From Synura sp. LO234KE (lineage: Eukaryota; Sar; Synurophyceae; Synurales; Mallomonadaceae): a stretch of 64,000 nucleotides of DNA. The DNA is taken from assembly GCA_015143735.1 (NCBI GenBank), contig VKHC01000001.1, positions 1 to 64,000 of the forward strand, read 5' to 3'. Position 1 is the stretch's first letter, and each line of letters begins with the position of its first letter. The position numbers were made by a program, and so were the translations under genes. The notes under the pieces are model-generated. The model searched no databases and was not told the origin of the DNA. It worked only from the letters and a program-made list of their open reading frames with translations. Shown one piece after another: positions 56,592 through 64,000 of the stretch.

Positions 56592-56903
56592 CTATTTGTT
56601 TTCTATAATTTTTAAAGAACAAGAAACTCCAGCAGGTAATTCTGTTTTTAAAAGGATATCAATTGTTGAAGGAGATTTTGTTTCTAAATCAAGAAAACGT
56701 TTATAGAGTCTTAACTCAAAATGTTCACGTGAATCTTTATCAATATGAGGTGATCGAAGAACACAAAACCGTTTAATTTTTATAGGTAAAGAAACAATCC
56801 CTTTTAATTTGCAATCTGTTTGAATTAAAAGTTCACGTAATTGCTGAGAAGCTAAATCAATTAAATCATTATCAAATGCTTTAAAAAGAATACGAAATTT
56901 CAT
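56592..56903 (-). CDS. rps10: 30S ribosomal protein S10
   Basis: 103-residue small-subunit head protein: MKFRILFKAFDNDLIDLASQ, PLPIKIKRFCVLRSPHIDKDSREHFELRLYKRFLDL-like core (SLPIKIKRFCVLRSPHIDKD). Last gene of the str-type block after tufA. Confidence 0.98.
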   Translation of the reverse strand: MKFRILFKAFDNDLIDLASQQLRELLIQTDCKLKGIVSLPIKIKRFCVLRSPHIDKDSREHFELRLYKRFLDLETKSPSTIDILLKTELPAGVSCSLKIIENK

Positions 56904-56919
56904 AATATTATTTTATTAA

Positions 56920-58146
56920 TTATTCAATAATTTTAGTTACAAGTCCTGAACCTACCGTTCTCCCTCCTTCCCTAATAGCAAGACGCATTCCATTTTCGAT
57001 CGCAATTGGTGCAATTAATGCAATTTTCATAGTTACATTATCACCTGGCATAACCATTTCAATTTTTTCACCTTCAGAAGTAAATTCGACAATTTGGCCT
57101 GTTACATCAGTCGTACGAACATAAAATTGAGGTCTATATCCTTCAAAAATAGAAGTATGTCTTCCTCCTTCTTCTTTAGTTAAAATATATACTTCAGCCT
57201 CAAATTTAGTATGAGGATTAATAGAACCTGGTTTTGATAAAACCATTCCTCTTAAAACGTCTGTTTTTTGAACCCCTCTTAATAAAATTCCAATATTATC
57301 ACCAGCTAATCCTTTTTCTAATGTTTTTTGGAACATTTCTAATCCAGTAACTGTTGTAACTTTTGTTTCTCCTAATCCAACTAATTCAACGATATCACCT
57401 ACTGAAACTGAACCTCTTTCAATTTTTCCTGTTGCAACAGTTCCTCTTCCCGTAATAGAAAAAACATCCTCAATTGCCATTAAGAAAGGTTTATCAATTT
57501 CACGTTCTGGAGTTGGAATATAACTATCTACTGCATCCATTAAACTGAAAATTTTATCAACCCATTTATTTTCTCCTTTTTTAATTGTTGGATTGGCCAT
57601 TACAGCTTCAAGAGCTAATAAGGCAGAACCTGAAATAAATGGAATATCTTCACCTGGGTAATCATAACTTTGTAATAATTCACGTAATTCTAATTCAACT
57701 AATTCAAGTAATTCTAAATCATCTACTTGATCAGCTTTATTTAAAAATACTACTAATTTTTGTACTCCAACTTGACGAGCTAATAAAATATGTTCTCGAG
57801 TTTGTGGCATAGCACCATCTGCTGCTGAAACTACTAGAATAGCACCATCCATTTGAGCTGCTCCAGTAATCATATTTTTAACATAATCAGCATGACCTGG
57901 ACAATCTACATGAGCATAATGTCGAACTTCTGTTTCATATTCAACATGCGCTGTATTAATTGTAATTCCACGAGCTCTTTCTTCAGGAGCAGCATCAATA
58001 TCTTCATACTTTTTCAAAATAGCATTCCCTAAAGTAGATAAAGTAGCTGTAATTGCGGCTGTTAAAGTTGTTTTACCATGATCAACATGACCAATTGTAC
58101 CAATATTAATATGAGGTTTTGTTCTTTCAAATTTATCTCTAGCCAT
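56920..58146 (-). CDS. tufA: Elongation factor Tu
   Basis: GTPase that brings aminoacyl-tRNA to the ribosome, 408 residues. G1 [12 protein letters not shown]3 [13 protein letters not shown]4 NKADQ and the effector [14 protein letters not shown] are all present. Position between rps7 and rps10 is ancestral. Confidence 0.99.
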   Translation of the reverse strand: MARDKFERTKPHINIGTIGHVDHGKTTLTAAITATLSTLGNAILKKYEDIDAAPEERARGITINTAHVEYETEVRHYAHVDCPGHADYVKNMITGAAQMDGAILVVSAADGAMPQTREHILLARQVGVQKLVVFLNKADQVDDLELLELVELELRELLQSYDYPGEDIPFISGSALLALEAVMANPTIKKGENKWVDKIFSLMDAVDSYIPTPEREIDKPFLMAIEDVFSITGRGTVATGKIERGSVSVGDIVELVGLGETKVTTVTGLEMFQKTLEKGLAGDNIGILLRGVQKTDVLRGMVLSKPGSINPHTKFEAEVYILTKEEGGRHTSIFEGYRPQFYVRTTDVTGQIVEFTSEGEKIEMVMPGDNVTMKIALIAPIAIENGMRLAIREGGRTVGSGLVTKIIE

Positions 58147-58547
58147 TTTTTTTTTTTTTATACTTCTATTTTTTTTTTTTTACTTTTGGCAATGTTTTTT
58201 AAAATAGACATTTTCTTTAATTAAAATTTTAATTGATTAGATAAAAAAATCTTAGTCTTTTTTTACTAAAAAATTATAAAATTATATTTAAAAGTATTTC
58301 CATTTTTTGAAACCAATTCCTTGAATTTATATCTAATAAATTTATTAATATTATTGAATATAAATTCAAGACTTTTTTTTAATTCTTTAATTAGCGTCTA
58401 TTTCTATATTAGAAATTCTAGAATTTCTAATATAGTTATCTATTTTTAACTTCTTTAAATTTTGGAGAGAATTTTTAAAAAAACATTAATAGAAATAAGT
58501 AGAATATAAATTTAAGTTATTAATTTGTTATATTTGTTTTCAATAGG
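58147..58547. other. Intergenic region between tufA and rps7 with two hairpins
   Basis: 400 bases without a supported gene. Two clear inverted repeats: a perfect 32-base palindrome CTATATTAGAAATTCT plus complement at 58404-58435, and 13-bp arms at 58320-58332 and 58358-58370, the latter followed by a run of eight T on the plus strand. In tufA orientation these lie upstream of tufA, so the rps7 transcript may end here and tufA be re-started or processed. Confidence 0.55.
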
Positions 58548-59015
58548 TTAACGAAATTGGGCAAAAGCTTTATTGGCTTCAGCCATTTTATGTGTTTCTT
58601 CTTTTTTTTTAATCGCATTTCCAAGTCCTTTAGCAGCTTCTAATACTTCATTAGCTAACTTTAAAGACATTCCTTTACCAGAACGCTTACGTGAAAATTC
58701 GACAATCCAACGAATAGCAATATTCGTTGAACGATATTTACTTAATAAAGTTGGAACTTGATAAGTTGCTCCTCCTACTCGTTTGGCTTTTAATTGAACA
58801 CGTGGACTTAAATTTCGAATTGCTTTTTCTAATAAAAGAATAGGATTTTGATTTGTTCGAAATTCAATAAATTGAAATGCTTTATAAACAATTCGTTTGG
58901 CTAAGCGTTTTTTTCCATTTTTAAGAATTCGATTTATTAGTAAACTAACTAAGAAATGGTCATATTTAGAATCCTGTTCTGGAAAACGTTTTTTGGTTGA
59001 TATTCTACGTGACAT
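58548..59015 (-). CDS. rps7: 30S ribosomal protein S7
   Basis: 16S rRNA-binding protein of the head, 155 residues: MSRRISTKKRFPEQDSKYDH, GKKRLAKRIVYKAF, VGGATYQVPTLLSKYRSTNIAIRWI and the C-terminal KKEETHKMAEANKAFAQFR. Confidence 0.98.
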   Translation of the reverse strand: MSRRISTKKRFPEQDSKYDHFLVSLLINRILKNGKKRLAKRIVYKAFQFIEFRTNQNPILLLEKAIRNLSPRVQLKAKRVGGATYQVPTLLSKYRSTNIAIRWIVEFSRKRSGKGMSLKLANEVLEAAKGLGNAIKKKEETHKMAEANKAFAQFR

Positions 59016-59027
59016 ATACTTTTTTTT

Positions 59028-59426
59028 TTATTTTTTCTTTCCTTTTACAACTCCAGCGACAGGTTTACGAGCTCCGTATTTTGAACGACCTTGTTGTCGA
59101 TCTTTTACTCCTGTACAATCAAGAGCACCACGAATAATTTTATATCGAACTCCTGGAAGATCTTTTACCCTTCCTCCTCGAATTAACACAATAGAATGTT
59201 CTTGTAAACTATGTCCTTCTCCAGGAATATACGCTGTAATTTCAAACCCTGAAGTTAATTTAACTCGGGCTACTTTTCGTATAGCTGAATTTGGTTTTTT
59301 TGGTGTTGTTGTATAAACCCGTATACAAATCCCTCTGCGTTGTGGACAAGCTTTTAAGGCAGGTGTTTTTGTTAAGTTACTACTTTTATTTCGATTTAAA
59401 CGAACAAGTTGTTGAATTGTTGGCAT
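59028..59426 (-). CDS. rps12: 30S ribosomal protein S12
   Basis: Decoding-centre protein, 132 residues: [76 protein letters not shown]. Intact single exon; no trans-splicing. Confidence 0.99.
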   Translation of the reverse strand: MPTIQQLVRLNRNKSSNLTKTPALKACPQRRGICIRVYTTTPKKPNSAIRKVARVKLTSGFEITAYIPGEGHSLQEHSIVLIRGGRVKDLPGVRYKIIRGALDCTGVKDRQQGRSKYGARKPVAGVVKGKKK

Positions 59427-59431
59427 AATTT

Positions 59432-59668
59432 CTATTTTTTACTTATAAATTTTTGAGTTTGAAGATCTTTTCCATTATATTTCTTTTCAAATTTTTCAAC
59501 TCTTCCTTCTGTATCAATAATTTTTTGAGAACCAGTATAAAAAGGATGATTTCCTGACCAAATATCCACATACAATTCTTTTTTTGTTGTGCCAACTTCT
59601 AATACTAGTTTACCATCACAAAAAATTTTAGTTTCATACCATTCTGGATGTAAATCTTTTTTTGCCAT
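59432..59668 (-). CDS. rpl31: 50S ribosomal protein L31
   Basis: 78-residue large-subunit protein: [51 protein letters not shown]. It is the zinc-free type (no CxxC pair). Position ahead of rps12 is typical of red-lineage plastids. Confidence 0.96.
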   Translation of the reverse strand: MAKKDLHPEWYETKIFCDGKLVLEVGTTKKELYVDIWSGNHPFYTGSQKIIDTEGRVEKFEKKYNGKDLQTQKFISKK

Positions 59669-59677
59669 ATTTTTAAA

Positions 59678-60070
59678 TTATCGTTTTGAATATTGTGAAG
59701 CTTTACGAGCTTTTTTTAATCCATATTTACGTCTTTCTTTGATTCGAGAATCACGACGAAGAAGTAATTTTTGACTTAAAATAAGTCGATATTCCGAATT
59801 TATTAAACATAAAGCTTTGGAGATAGCTAAACGAATAGCATCTAATTGTGAACTCATTCCCCCACCTTGAACTTTAATATCTAAATCATATTTATTATTT
59901 AAATCTACTAAGAGAAAAGGTTTTTTAAGAAAAGAATATTCCTCCTGACTTCCACAAAAAAAATCATCAAAACTTGTTTTATTTATTGTAAAAATTCCTG
60001 AACCTTCTTTAAGAAAAACTTTTGCTACGGATGTTTTTCGTTTCCCTATTCCTGTAATTATACCATTCAT
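59678..60070 (-). CDS. rps9: 30S ribosomal protein S9
   Basis: 130-residue protein: GIGKRKTSVAKVFLKEGSGIFTINK, VQGGGMSSQLDAIRLAISKAL, and the C-terminal tail DSRIKERRKYGLKKARKASQYSKR that touches P-site tRNA. Its ATG overlaps the rpl13 stop by four bases. Confidence 0.98.
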   Translation of the reverse strand: MNGIITGIGKRKTSVAKVFLKEGSGIFTINKTSFDDFFCGSQEEYSFLKKPFLLVDLNNKYDLDIKVQGGGMSSQLDAIRLAISKALCLINSEYRLILSQKLLLRRDSRIKERRKYGLKKARKASQYSKR

Positions 60071-60546
60071 ATTAGATTATTTTTATTTTGAATTGTTACT
60101 TGTTTCCAAGTTTGAGAAATATTGATTGATTCTTTAAGTTCTTTTGGTAAGTATTGTATACTTGGATCTACGTAAATATATAAACGTCTATAATACTCAC
60201 GCCCTAAAACACCTTTAGGTAACATTCCACGAATCGCATGTTCTAAAATACGTGTTGGTATACGATTTTGGAGTTGTTTAAAGGTTTCTTTTTTTAATCC
60301 ACCAGGACGTTTTGAATTACGATAATATAATTTTTGTTGTTCTTTTTTTCCTGTTATGTTAATTTTGGTAGCATTTGTAATTACTACAAAATTTCCTTGA
60401 TTTACACCAGGTGTAAAAAACGATTGTTCTTTACCACGTAGTAATTTACTAGCTTCGGTAGCTAAGCGACCTAAAGTTTTTCCAGTTGCATCAATGATAA
60501 ACCATTGAGGAACATGATATTGTTGTTTTGGAAATAATGTTTTCAT
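60067..60546 (-). CDS. rpl13: 50S ribosomal protein L13
   Basis: 159-residue protein: WFIIDATGKTLGRLATEASKLLRGK, GNFVVITNATKINITGKK, RIPTRILEHAIRGMLPKGVLGR. It overlaps rps9 (ATGA) and follows rpoA by 14 bases. Confidence 0.98.
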   Translation of the reverse strand: MKTLFPKQQYHVPQWFIIDATGKTLGRLATEASKLLRGKEQSFFTPGVNQGNFVVITNATKINITGKKEQQKLYYRNSKRPGGLKKETFKQLQNRIPTRILEHAIRGMLPKGVLGREYYRRLYIYVDPSIQYLPKELKESINISQTWKQVTIQNKNNLI

Positions 60547-60560
60547 AAAAGCAGATGTTT

Positions 60561-61322
60561 TTAATACTTTTTTATTTTATCTGATGAAATTGAAAAAAAA
60601 TCTGAATTAAATAGTAAAGGGTAAAATAGTGTAAGTAAAAGCTTTAAAGATTCTTGTAAACTTCGTTTTGGTGTAATACTTCCGTTGGTCCAGATTTCAA
60701 AAAGTAAAGATTCTCTAATTTTTCCTTTAGTATCATGAATTAATTTTATTTTATAATTAACTCTTTTAATAGGCATAAATAATCCATCAATTATTAAAGT
60801 TGAAGGATTATTTCCAACAGGTTTTTCTAAATATAATTTTCGTCTTTCTTCCGTTAATTGATATCCTTTACCATTTTCAATATCAATTTCAATAAAAATC
60901 TCACTTGTATCAATTAATGTTCCAATATATTGATTGGGATTCAAAATTTGAATTGTATTTTTCGGAAATTGAAACATCCCTGCGGTTAAAATTAAAGGTC
61001 CTTTTTGATGTAAAAAACCTTGAATTGAAATTTTTTTATTAAATTCTTGAAAAGAATAGCCACTTTTTAAAACAATTTCTTTTAAATTTAATATAATTTC
61101 TAAGATATCTTCACGTAAACCCGGAATTGTAGAAAATTCATGTTTTAAATTATTAATTCTAACCCCAACAATAGAAAATCCTGTTAAATCTGATAATAAA
61201 GTTCGTCGTAAAACATTTCCAAGAGTAATACCTTGTCCAATTTCTAATGGTTCAATTAGAAAACAACCATAATGGGTATTATCTTTTTCAATAAAATTTT
61301 CAATACATGTTATTGTACTCGT
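60561..61322 (-). CDS. rpoA: RNA polymerase alpha subunit, ACG start and no C-terminal domain
   Basis: Alpha dimer seeds assembly of the plastid-encoded polymerase. The frame is open from a TAG just upstream of the Shine-Dalgarno to the stop at 60561 and codes for the whole alpha N-terminal domain: STITCIENFIEKDNTHYGCF, PLEIGQGITLGNVLRRTLLSDL, VRINNLKHEFSTIPGLREDILEIILNLKEIVLKS, DGLFMPIKRVNYKI, EIWTNGSITPKRSLQESLKLL. No ATG precedes these conserved parts. ACG at 61320-61322, seven bases after GGAGGG, sits where relatives have the initiator Met (five residues before CIE). The protein is 253 residues; the alpha-CTD is missing. The first in-frame ATG (60977) would remove half the domain. Confidence 0.88.
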   Translation of the reverse strand, partial: TSTITCIENFIEKDNTHYGCFLIEPLEIGQGITLGNVLRRTLLSDLTGFSIVGVRINNLKHEFSTIPGLREDILEIILNLKEIVLKSGYSFQEFNKKISIQGFLHQKGPLILTAGMFQFPKNTIQILNPNQYIGTLIDTSEIFIEIDIENGKGYQLTEERRKLYLEKPVGNNPSTLIIDGLFMPIKRVNYKIKLIHDTKGKIRESLLFEIWTNGSITPKRSLQESLKLLLTLFYPLLFNSDFFSISSDKIKKY

Positions 61323-61329
61323 AAGTTTT

Positions 61330-61336
61330 CCCTCCT
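61330..61336 (-). promoter_or_regulatory. Strong Shine-Dalgarno of rpoA deciding a non-ATG start
   Basis: Minus-strand AGGAGGG at 61336-61330, complementary to the 16S 3' end, seven bases before ACG (61322-61320). It lies between the rps11 stop and the rpoA frame and supports initiation at ACG, or at AUG made by C-to-U editing. Confidence 0.65.
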
Positions 61337-61350
61337 ATTTTTATATTTTT

Positions 61351-61728
61351 TTAAAGTCTTCTTTTCTTTGGTGGACGACAACCATTATGAGGAATAGATG
61401 TTTTATCTTCAATTGATAAAATATTTAATCCCGCAGATTTTAATGCTCGAACAGATGTCTCTCGACCATTACCTCGGCCCTTAATCACAATTTCAATTTT
61501 TTCCATTCCTAATTCCAATGCTTTTAAAGCTGCATTTCGAGCTGCTGTTTGAGCCGCAAATGGAGTATTTTTTCGAGCTCCTTTAAATCCTGAACTTCCA
61601 GATGAAGACCAACAAATTGTATTTCCTAATAAATCACTAATGGTTACCAAAGTATTATTAAAAGTGGTTTTAATACTTGCAATTCCTACTGCAACCACTT
61701 TTTTTTGTTTTTTTTTTTGTTTTACCAT
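61351..61728 (-). CDS. rps11: 30S ribosomal protein S11
   Basis: 125-residue platform protein: [60 protein letters not shown], and the end [14 protein letters not shown]. Conserved order rps13-rps11-rpoA. Confidence 0.98.
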   Translation of the reverse strand: MVKQKKKQKKVVAVGIASIKTTFNNTLVTISDLLGNTICWSSSGSSGFKGARKNTPFAAQTAARNAALKALELGMEKIEIVIKGRGNGRETSVRALKSAGLNILSIEDKTSIPHNGCRPPKKRRL

Positions 61729-61738
61729 ATTTCAGTTG

Positions 61739-62104
61739 TTATTTCTTTTTAATATATAAACTTTGACGTCTCGATGTTCGATTATTTGTTCGGGTGCGTT
61801 GTCCACGAACAGGTAAACCTTTTAAATGTCGTCTTCCACGGAAGGAATTTATATCAATAAGACGTTTAATATTTAAACTAATTAAACGCTTTAAATCACC
61901 TTCTAATTTAAATTCTTCAGTTTCAAGTAAATCTCGTAAAGATGAAATATTTTCTTCTTTTAAATCGGAAACTTTAATATTGGGATCAATTTTTAATTTT
62001 TCTAAAATTTTTTTAGATGTTGGAATTCCAATCCCATAAATACATGTTAAAGCAACATAAATTTTTTTTTTATTAGGTAAGTTATTGCCTAGTATTCGAG
62101 CCAT
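61739..62104 (-). CDS. rps13: 30S ribosomal protein S13
   Basis: 121-residue head protein: MARILGNNLPNKKKIYVALT, CIYGIGIPTSKKILEKL, GRRHLKGLPVRGQRTRTNNRTSRRQ. Confidence 0.98.
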   Translation of the reverse strand: MARILGNNLPNKKKIYVALTCIYGIGIPTSKKILEKLKIDPNIKVSDLKEENISSLRDLLETEEFKLEGDLKRLISLNIKRLIDINSFRGRRHLKGLPVRGQRTRTNNRTSRRQSLYIKKK

Positions 62105-62111
62105 AAATTTT

Positions 62112-62225
62112 TTAACCTTGACGTTGTTTATGTTTTGGATTAATACAGATTACCAAAATTCTACCATGTCGTTTAATAATACGACAATTAACACATAATT
62201 GTTTCACAGATGGACGTACTTTCAT
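62112..62225 (-). CDS. rpl36: 50S ribosomal protein L36
   Basis: 37-residue zinc-ribbon protein: [20 protein letters not shown], then [17 protein letters not shown]. The C-x2-C ... C-x4-H ligands are intact. Located between secY and rps13 as in bacteria. Confidence 0.97.
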   Translation of the reverse strand: MKVRPSVKQLCVNCRIIKRHGRILVICINPKHKQRQG

Positions 62226-62249
62226 ATACAGATTAAGTTGAATATCAAA

Positions 62250-63542
62250 TTAAATTTTTGAAGTTTGTGTAAAATTTTGTAATAGACCTTGGAGTGTTCG
62301 TTGAATTTCATATGCAACACCAGTCATAATCATTAATGATGAAAGATTTAATTCAATTAAAAAAGAGTTTGCCAGATAAGGTTTTAATAAATCATAAAAA
62401 AATAGAATTAAACATATAAAAATACCTCCTAAAAGTGACGTAGAACGGACAATATTTGAAAGATATGAAGTTGTTTCTTTCCCTGGACGAACCATTAAAA
62501 TAGAAACTGATGCTTTTCTTAATTGTTCTGATATTTTTTCAGGATCCCAAAAAACGTTAGTATAAAAATAATTAAATCCAATAATTAATAAGTAAAACAA
62601 AATAGAAATTAAACTTGTTAAATTTAAATTTGTAAAAAAAGTTTGAATGAAATATGAAATAAATGGAATAAAATTTGATGCAATTATTATCGGAAAAATA
62701 CCTGCTTGATTATAACGAATAGATAATCCATTTTCTTTAAAATCTTCTTTTTTTAAGTTTGCTGAAATTTTGGAATCTTCAAGATTTTCTAGAAAAACCA
62801 ATTGCCTTGCTGAAACGACATCAATATTAAATCGTATCAGTTGGGATAAACAAATTAAAAAAATGATAAAAAAGAAAAGAAAAATGTCTAATATTAATGT
62901 TAAATTTGTTGGAGAAGAATTTAAAACTACACTCCAATCTTTATTAAATAAACTATTAAAGCTATTAATACAAATAAGAATCGAAGTTCCTCCTCCAATT
63001 CCTTTTTTATCAATTAAATTACTTAACCAAAGAATAATTAATGCTCCTGTTGTTAATTCTAAACTTAACAATCCTAAATACAAAAATTGATTAATATAGA
63101 TATATGGTTTTAGATAAATAAGAAAAAAAAAACTTTGAAGAATTGCAAAAATAAATGTTGCTCCTTTTTTGTAATAATTAATTTGTCGTCGACCAAATTC
63201 ACCTTCTTCAGTTTGTAATTTTTCAAGAGTGGGAAAAATAGTTACCAATAAATCTATCAAAATAGAGGCATTTATATATGGAATAATTCCTAATGAAAAA
63301 GGACTAAGTAATGTAACTCCTCCTCCTCCACCTGAATACATCATTAAAAGTTGACCAATTGAAGTATTTTTATTTAAATTCAAAAAAGTTTCTCGAAGTG
63401 CCTCTTGATCAATACCTATTAAAGGTATGGTATTGGCAAATCGATAAATATAAACTAAAAGCAAAGTCCAACCTATTTTTTTAGTTATTTGGACTGGATT
63501 TTTAAAATTTAAAAAAATATTTTTATCTAAAATTTTAAACAT
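62250..63542 (-). CDS. secY: Preprotein translocase subunit SecY
   Basis: Central channel of the thylakoid Sec translocase, 430 residues with about ten membrane helices. Conserved: RFANTIPLIGID, LGIIPYINASILIDLL, LEKLQTEEGEFGRRQINYYKK, GIGGGTSILI, FSIRYNQAGIFPIIIAS-like (LSIRYNQAGIFPIIIASNFIPF), RPGKETTSYL. One base after the rps5 stop. Confidence 0.97.
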   Translation of the reverse strand: MFKILDKNIFLNFKNPVQITKKIGWTLLLVYIYRFANTIPLIGIDQEALRETFLNLNKNTSIGQLLMMYSGGGGGVTLLSPFSLGIIPYINASILIDLLVTIFPTLEKLQTEEGEFGRRQINYYKKGATFIFAILQSFFFLIYLKPYIYINQFLYLGLLSLELTTGALIILWLSNLIDKKGIGGGTSILICINSFNSLFNKDWSVVLNSSPTNLTLILDIFLFFFIIFLICLSQLIRFNIDVVSARQLVFLENLEDSKISANLKKEDFKENGLSIRYNQAGIFPIIIASNFIPFISYFIQTFFTNLNLTSLISILFYLLIIGFNYFYTNVFWDPEKISEQLRKASVSILMVRPGKETTSYLSNIVRSTSLLGGIFICLILFFYDLLKPYLANSFLIELNLSSLMIMTGVAYEIQRTLQGLLQNFTQTSKI

Positions 63543-63543
63543 T

Positions 63544-64000
63544 TTAAAAACCTTTCATTATTTTATCATAAAAAAATTGTTTACGAACAGATTGATATTT
63601 TCCTAATTCAACTTTTTCATTTAATAAATTTAATGCCAGAATTGTAGCTTTAGCATTGTTTAAAATATTGCTTGAGCCAAATTGTTTTGCTAAAATATTT
63701 TGAATACCTGCTAATTCTAATACTGTTCGAACAGATCCCCCGGCAATAACACCTGTTCCTTTGGCCGCAGGTCGTAACATAATACTACAGGCACCATATG
63801 ATGCTTGGATAACATGAGGAACTGAATCTTTAAAAGTTAAAGGCACATTAATTAAATTCTTTTTTCCATTTAAAATAGCTTTAGTAATAGCAATATTAAT
63901 ATCATCGGCTCGGCCAATTCCAACTCCAACTTTTTTTTTATTATCTCCTATAATTACTACTGCTCGAAAAGTTAACTTTTTACCACCTTTTACTACTTTA
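63544..64000 (-). CDS. rps5: 30S ribosomal protein S5 (5' end outside the window)
   Basis: C-terminal 152 codons of S5; the gene runs past the window edge. Visible: KVVKGGKKLTFRAVVIIGD, VGVGIGRADDINIAITKAI, NVPLTFKDSVPHVIQASYGAC, MLRPAAKGTGVIAGGSVRTVLELAGIQNILAKQFGSSN. The frame is open to 64000, so what looks like a start at 63846 is an internal GTG. Confidence 0.97.
   Translation of the reverse strand, partial: KVVKGGKKLTFRAVVIIGDNKKKVGVGIGRADDINIAITKAILNGKKNLINVPLTFKDSVPHVIQASYGACSIMLRPAAKGTGVIAGGSVRTVLELAGIQNILAKQFGSSNILNNAKATILALNLLNEKVELGKYQSVRKQFFYDKIMKGF

Noticed and set aside
60561-60977. rpoA as a 138-residue truncated gene
   Set aside because: The same frame stays open 115 codons further upstream and codes conserved alpha-NTD blocks; only the ATG is missing.
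62770-63090. 106-codon plus-strand frame opposite secY
   Set aside because: Shadow of secY membrane helices; no recognisable domain.
63544-63846. Short rps5 starting inside the window
   Set aside because: The apparent start is an internal GTG; conserved S5 sequence continues to the window edge.

Overview
This window is part of a plastid (chloroplast) genome of the red-algal lineage, most likely from an ochrophyte (stramenopile) alga. The evidence is the very AT-rich sequence, the plastid-only photosystem, cytochrome b6f and ATP synthase genes, the red-type Rubisco set rbcL-rbcS-cbbX, the red-lineage rpoB-rpoC1-rpoC2-rps2-atpIHGFDA cluster, and genes such as acsF, ilvH, tsf, sufB, sufC, ftrB, psbV, psb28, ycf19, ycf66, groEL, dnaB and ftsH, which green plastids have mostly lost. 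I cannot name the genus. No rRNA genes or inverted repeat lie in the window.

Layout. 1-11.4 kb: mostly minus-strand genes (acsF, ilvH, then petA, tatC, a probable atpE, cbbX, rbcS, rbcL, rps4, trnH and a free-standing Clp N-domain protein), with tsf, trnC and an intron-containing trnL(UAA) on the plus strand. 11.5-14.8 kb: rpl19, trnI(CAU), a very short tmRNA-like gene, atpB, ycf3, rps18 and rpl33. 14.9-29.6 kb: plus-strand cluster rps20, rpoB, rpoC1, rpoC2, rps2 and the ATP synthase genes atpI, H, G, F, D, A. 29.6-41.7 kb: sufC and sufB (minus), psbV, ycf19 and rps16 (plus), groEL (minus), psb28 and clpC (plus), and an intein-containing dnaB (minus). 41.7-47.3 kb: rpl11-rpl1-rpl12, an extended acpP, several tRNAs, an unrecognised 128-residue ORF, psb30, and psbB-psbT-(psbN)-psbH. 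47.3-56.6 kb: psaE, ftsH, psaJ, psaF, petD, petB, psbI, ycf66, psbX, ftrB, psaI, psbJ-L-F-E, ycf4, petL, psaL, cemA and petF. 56.6-64 kb: the conserved ribosomal/str block on the minus strand, running rps5 (cut by the window edge), secY, rpl36, rps13, rps11, rpoA, rpl13, rps9, rpl31, rps12, rps7, tufA, rps10.

Functionally the window covers photosystem I and II subunits and assembly factors, cytochrome b6f, the ATP synthase, carbon fixation with its activase, chlorophyll synthesis, iron-sulfur cluster assembly, ferredoxin and thioredoxin redox control, protein export (SecY, TatC), chaperones and proteases, and the plastid transcription and translation apparatus. Sixteen tRNA genes are visible.

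Most noteworthy: (i) a 64-nt tmRNA-like gene that keeps the alanine-type tRNA-like domain but has no tag-coding domain; (ii) ClpC without its N-terminal domain, with a separate Clp-N-like gene 26 kb away; (iii) rpoA with no ATG start, apparently beginning at ACG behind a strong Shine-Dalgarno sequence, and lacking the alpha C-terminal domain; (iv) a 128-residue mini-intein in DnaB with a poor N-terminal splice block; (v) no atpE beside atpB, with a divergent epsilon-like gene next to cbbX; (vi) a repeated design in which near-perfect palindromic hairpins are built into gene ends and contain the stop codons, sometimes both stops of a convergent pair.
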